A stretch of DNA of 64,000 nt, from the NCBI RefSeq assembly GCF_011090165.1, contig NZ_JAADJT010000005.1:397784-461783 (forward strand), written 5' to 3'. This DNA is from Duganella aceris (GTDB lineage Bacteria > Pseudomonadota > Gammaproteobacteria > Burkholderiales > Burkholderiaceae_D). Below, in pieces: positions 61,449-64,000 of this stretch; position 1 is the stretch's first letter; each line of letters starts with the position of its first letter. The notes below the pieces were generated by a model. It worked only from the letters and a program-made list of their open reading frames with translations, made no database searches and was not told where the DNA came from. A program made the translations under genes and the position numbers.

Positions 61449-62849
61449 ATGGATATTGGTATCGATGGACGGACCGACAAAGCGTCGCTGACCCGCGCAC
61501 TGACCTTGCTGCCGGCGATGGCGCTGATCGTGACCAACGTCGTCGGTACCGGCATCTTCACAAAAACCCGCGTGATGACCTGTAACGTCGGCTCGCCATG
61601 GCTGGTGCTGCTGGCCTTTGCGGCGGCGGGCCTGCTGACGCTCGCGGGCGCGCTCACCTTCGCGGAACTGGGAGCGATGCTGCCCCGTTCGGGCGGCCAC
61701 TATGCCTATATCGGCACCGCCTTCGGCCGTTTCTGGGCCTTCCTGTTTGGCTGGATGGAGACGTTTCTCGACGGCGCGGCCAGCATCGCCGCGATCGCCA
61801 TGGTGTTCGCGGTATTCCTGAACGACTTGAGCGGCGGCGCGCTGTCGCCGGGCGAGGTGATGCTGGCCACGCAAGCGACGATCGCCGTCACGACTGCGCT
61901 GGCCTGCGCCTCGATGCACGCCAACGGCAGAATCTTCGCCGTGGCGACCGTGCTGAAGCTGTTATTGATCGTCGGGATAGGGGGCGCCGCCTTCTGGTAC
62001 TCTGGCGGCTCGATCGCGCACTTCGCGGGCAACGCGGAAAGCGTCGCGTGCGCGGACGTCCCGGCGAGCGCGCGGGGCGGAGTCGCAGGCTTCGGCGCGG
62101 CGATGATCGGCGCCTTGTGGGCATATAACGGCTGGGCCGACCTGTCCTTCGTGGCCGAGGAGGTGCGACGCCCTGGTGTCACGCTGCCGCGCGCGATCAT
62201 TGGCGCCAGCGTGTTGATCATCGCGCTCTATCTTTTTGTGAACGTCGGCTATTTCTTCGCGCTGGACGCCAAGACGATCGCCGGCTTGCCCGAAACCGCC
62301 TCGGTGGCTGGCGCGGTCCTGGCGCGCGTGGCCGGCGCGGGCGGCGCCTCGCTACTGATCGCCGCGATGCTGATCTCGACGGCTGGCGCGCTGCATTCGA
62401 CATCGCTGTCGATCGCACGCATACCCTTCGGCATGGCCCGCGACGGCTTGTTGCCGGCATGGCTGGCGACCGTCTCGTCGAAAAGCAGGGCACCGGTAAA
62501 TGCCACGCTGGTGGTGGGCGTGTGCGCGGGACTATTTGCGCTTTCCGGCACGTTCGACGCGTTGAGCGACATGATCGTGTTCGCGCTGCTGTTCTTCAAT
62601 GGGCTGGGCGTCGCCTCGGTGTACGTGCTGCGTCGCGCGCTGCCGCAGATGGATCGGCCTTATCGGGTTCCGGGCTATCCGTTGGTGCCGGCGGTATTCA
62701 TTGTGGTTAGCGCCGCGTTGATGCTCAACACCTTGCTATCCGCGCCCGTCCGCGCTTTGGCGGGTGCGGCGCTGGTTGCTGCAGGCATCCCGGTCTACTT
62801 ATACTTCGCGAGGCAAGCGTCGACACGAGCAGGCAAGCATCCAAACTAA
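61449..62849 (+). CDS. APC-family amino acid permease
   Basis: The 466-residue protein has 12 membrane helices. VTNVVGTGIFTKTRVM in helix 1 carries the GxGIF substrate-backbone motif; GALWAYNGWADLSFVAEEVRRP in helix 6 is characteristic of the APC superfamily. Substrate not predictable; LAT-like exchangers are similar. A GNAT acetyltransferase follows by 12 bp. Confidence 0.92.
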   Translation: MDIGIDGRTDKASLTRALTLLPAMALIVTNVVGTGIFTKTRVMTCNVGSPWLVLLAFAAAGLLTLAGALTFAELGAMLPRSGGHYAYIGTAFGRFWAFLFGWMETFLDGAASIAAIAMVFAVFLNDLSGGALSPGEVMLATQATIAVTTALACASMHANGRIFAVATVLKLLLIVGIGGAAFWYSGGSIAHFAGNAESVACADVPASARGGVAGFGAAMIGALWAYNGWADLSFVAEEVRRPGVTLPRAIIGASVLIIALYLFVNVGYFFALDAKTIAGLPETASVAGAVLARVAGAGGASLLIAAMLISTAGALHSTSLSIARIPFGMARDGLLPAWLATVSSKSRAPVNATLVVGVCAGLFALSGTFDALSDMIVFALLFFNGLGVASVYVLRRALPQMDRPYRVPGYPLVPAVFIVVSAALMLNTLLSAPVRALAGAALVAAGIPVYLYFARQASTRAGKHPN

Positions 62850-62861
62850 CGATCAAATATC

Positions 62862-63299
62862 ATGCAGACTCAATTCAGGCGGGCGACATCGGCGGACATA
62901 CCAGCGATGTCGAAGATTCGGCTCGACGTCAAAGAAAATGTGCTCTCCGATCCGAGTCGCATCACACTGCAAATGTACGAAGATTATCTTGAGCTGTCGG
63001 GACGCGGCTGGGTCGCCGCAGTCGACGGCGAGGTCGCAGGCTTCTGCTACGCAGCCAGCAAGGACGCGTCGATCTGGGCGTTGTTCATATCGCCGCAGTA
63101 CGAGGGCAGGGGACTCGCCAAACAACTGCTGGCGATGGCGGTTAAGTGGCTGTTCGAACAAGGCTGGCCGCAGGTCCGATTAAGTACCGGAGCCAGAACG
63201 AGAGCAGACCGTTTCTACGTCGCGCAAGGATGGATCCGCGAGCGGATCGAAGGAAACGAAGTTTTCTATCTGCTGCCACTCGGCATTTGGCATTCGTAA
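62862..63299 (+). CDS. GNAT-family N-acetyltransferase
   Basis: The 145-residue protein has the acetyl-CoA loop IWALFISPQYEGRGLAKQLL (motif A), with R-G-x-A geometry. A short N-terminal segment (ATSADIPAMSKIRLDVKENV) is typical of the fold. It follows the permease closely and may be cotranscribed. Acetyl acceptor unknown. Confidence 0.9.
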   Translation: MQTQFRRATSADIPAMSKIRLDVKENVLSDPSRITLQMYEDYLELSGRGWVAAVDGEVAGFCYAASKDASIWALFISPQYEGRGLAKQLLAMAVKWLFEQGWPQVRLSTGARTRADRFYVAQGWIRERIEGNEVFYLLPLGIWHS

Positions 63300-63503
63300 T
63301 GGAGCTGCGGGGCGTGTCAACGCGCCTGGGGAGTTAGGTCGGCGTGGGATTTGGTGAGCTTCTCATTTTCGCAAGATGGTATTCTTGTCTATCGGCCGAG
63401 TGCCGTCAGAAGCGTTCCTTAAACAACCGTGTAAAGGCGCGATTGGCATAGTTATCGGCAGAATGGATAGAAGGAGAGTATTCACATTTAACACGGAGGA
63501 TAT

Positions 63504-63701
63504 ATGAGAAAAGCGATGGTTTTAGCGGCCATATTGTCGCTATCCGGTTGCGCAACGACCCATGAACAGTTGACTGAGCGAGCTCAGCTTACGCGGTCGG
63601 CGTCAGTGGCGACAACGAATACGGCCTGCGCTTACGTAGGCGACCAGTTGAATTGCAGGTCTTACGTCAATAAAATAACTCCTGCCGAAGTGGCGAGGTA
63701 G
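63504..63701 (+). CDS. Small lipoprotein
   Basis: The 65-residue protein starts after GGAGG and has the lipobox LSGCATT (Cys at about 16). Two further Cys (NTACAYVGDQLNCRS) may form a disulfide. Otherwise featureless. The 204 bp upstream (63300-63503) and the 246 bp downstream to 63947 show no gene or structure that I can support. Confidence 0.7.
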   Translation: MRKAMVLAAILSLSGCATTHEQLTERAQLTRSASVATTNTACAYVGDQLNCRSYVNKITPAEVAR

Positions 63702-63947
63702 AAGCCGCGTAGCGACTAGGAGCGGTCCCCCTTCGGCTCTCCGGCTGATGGTGGGTGGGCAACGCAGCCTCATTTGAGATTCCATGACCGTCCGCAATGG
63801 AGCGGCATCAGCCGAGAGTAAAAACTGTAAGTTTTGCATATGGGCAAGCTGCTATGCTGAACGTTGTCGGCCGAGTTTGAGATAGCCCCCTGATTCACCG
63901 TACACGGCCTATGCGCTATTCTTACGGATAGGAATAGGACTGTGCAT

Positions 63948-64000
63948 ATGACTAGGAACAAGCAAACAATCGAGGTTGTAACGGTAAGCGAAGAGCGCCG
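63948..64000 (+). CDS. Start of a gene leaving the window (tentative)
   Basis: ATG 63948 is preceded by AGGAATAGGA and opens an uninterrupted frame (MTRNKQTIEVVTVSEER) to the last base. Seventeen codons are too few to recognise anything. Confidence 0.35.
   Translation, partial: MTRNKQTIEVVTVSEER

Overview
The window is high-GC proteobacterial chromosome carrying ordinary single-copy metabolic, transport and regulatory genes, with no rRNA, tRNA, phage, insertion-sequence or CRISPR signature that I can see. A PEP-CTERM protein, NodT-type efflux, five LysR regulators, an itaconate-type operon and very dense gene packing suggest a betaproteobacterium, most likely Oxalobacteraceae (Massilia/Duganella-like). 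This placement is inference from gene content, not from a marker gene.

Layout. 1-6.2 kb: oxidoreductase and hydrolase genes (enoyl-reductase-like MDR, exported epoxide hydrolase, SDR, metallo-beta-lactamase fold protein) interleaved with two LysR regulators. Two of these genes share a duplicated 49-bp promoter module, and one has a leader with competing hairpins. 6.2-14.5 kb: a LysR gene divergent from an operon that matches the itaconate degradation pathway (hydratase, CoA transferase, citramalyl-CoA lyase, plus an acyl-CoA dehydrogenase-fold protein, an MmgE/PrpD protein and a TRAP solute receptor). 14.5-20 kb: a PEP-CTERM protein followed by a 1493-residue surface-type protein. Its C-terminal two thirds is three almost identical 1068-bp tandem repeats, each encoding two related beta-domains that look like the Hcp fold. 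20-30 kb: diheme cytochrome c, two membrane proteins, a very large double hybrid histidine kinase, an orphan TadG/TadE pair and a voltage-gated-type K+ channel with a C-terminal zinc ribbon. 30-35 kb: a tightly overlapped four-gene envelope operon (Asp-box sialidase-like protein, two unknown membrane proteins, LTA-synthase-like phosphoglycerol transferase). 35-40.3 kb: PaoABC-type periplasmic molybdenum aldehyde oxidoreductase with an aldo/keto reductase and an exported carboxymuconolactone decarboxylase-like protein, divergent from a LysR gene. 41.3-46 kb: MarR-controlled tripartite efflux pump (outer membrane factor, HlyD adaptor, 14-TM MFS) with matching operator-like palindromes before marR and before the pump genes. 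46-52.5 kb: assorted single genes (DszC-like flavoprotein, CE2-type esterase, ornithine cyclodeaminase-like, RNase T2, Na+/H+ antiporter, flavin reductase). 52.5-59.1 kb: a LacI regulator, a polar amino acid ABC transporter, a glycosylasparaginase-type Ntn hydrolase, CutC and a ROK sugar kinase. With a perfect 20-bp LacI-type palindrome at the ABC promoter, this reads as a glycosylasparagine (GlcNAc-Asn) uptake and breakdown locus. 59.1-64 kb: small genes (SnoaL-like, pentapeptide repeat, cupin, DUF1003, APC permease, GNAT, lipoprotein) and the start of a gene that leaves the window.

The two most promising leads are the triple-repeat Hcp-fold surface protein and the glycosylasparagine locus. 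Secondary leads are the twin promoter modules at 919 and 3250, the leader at 5142-5240 and the sialidase/phosphoglycerol-transferase operon.
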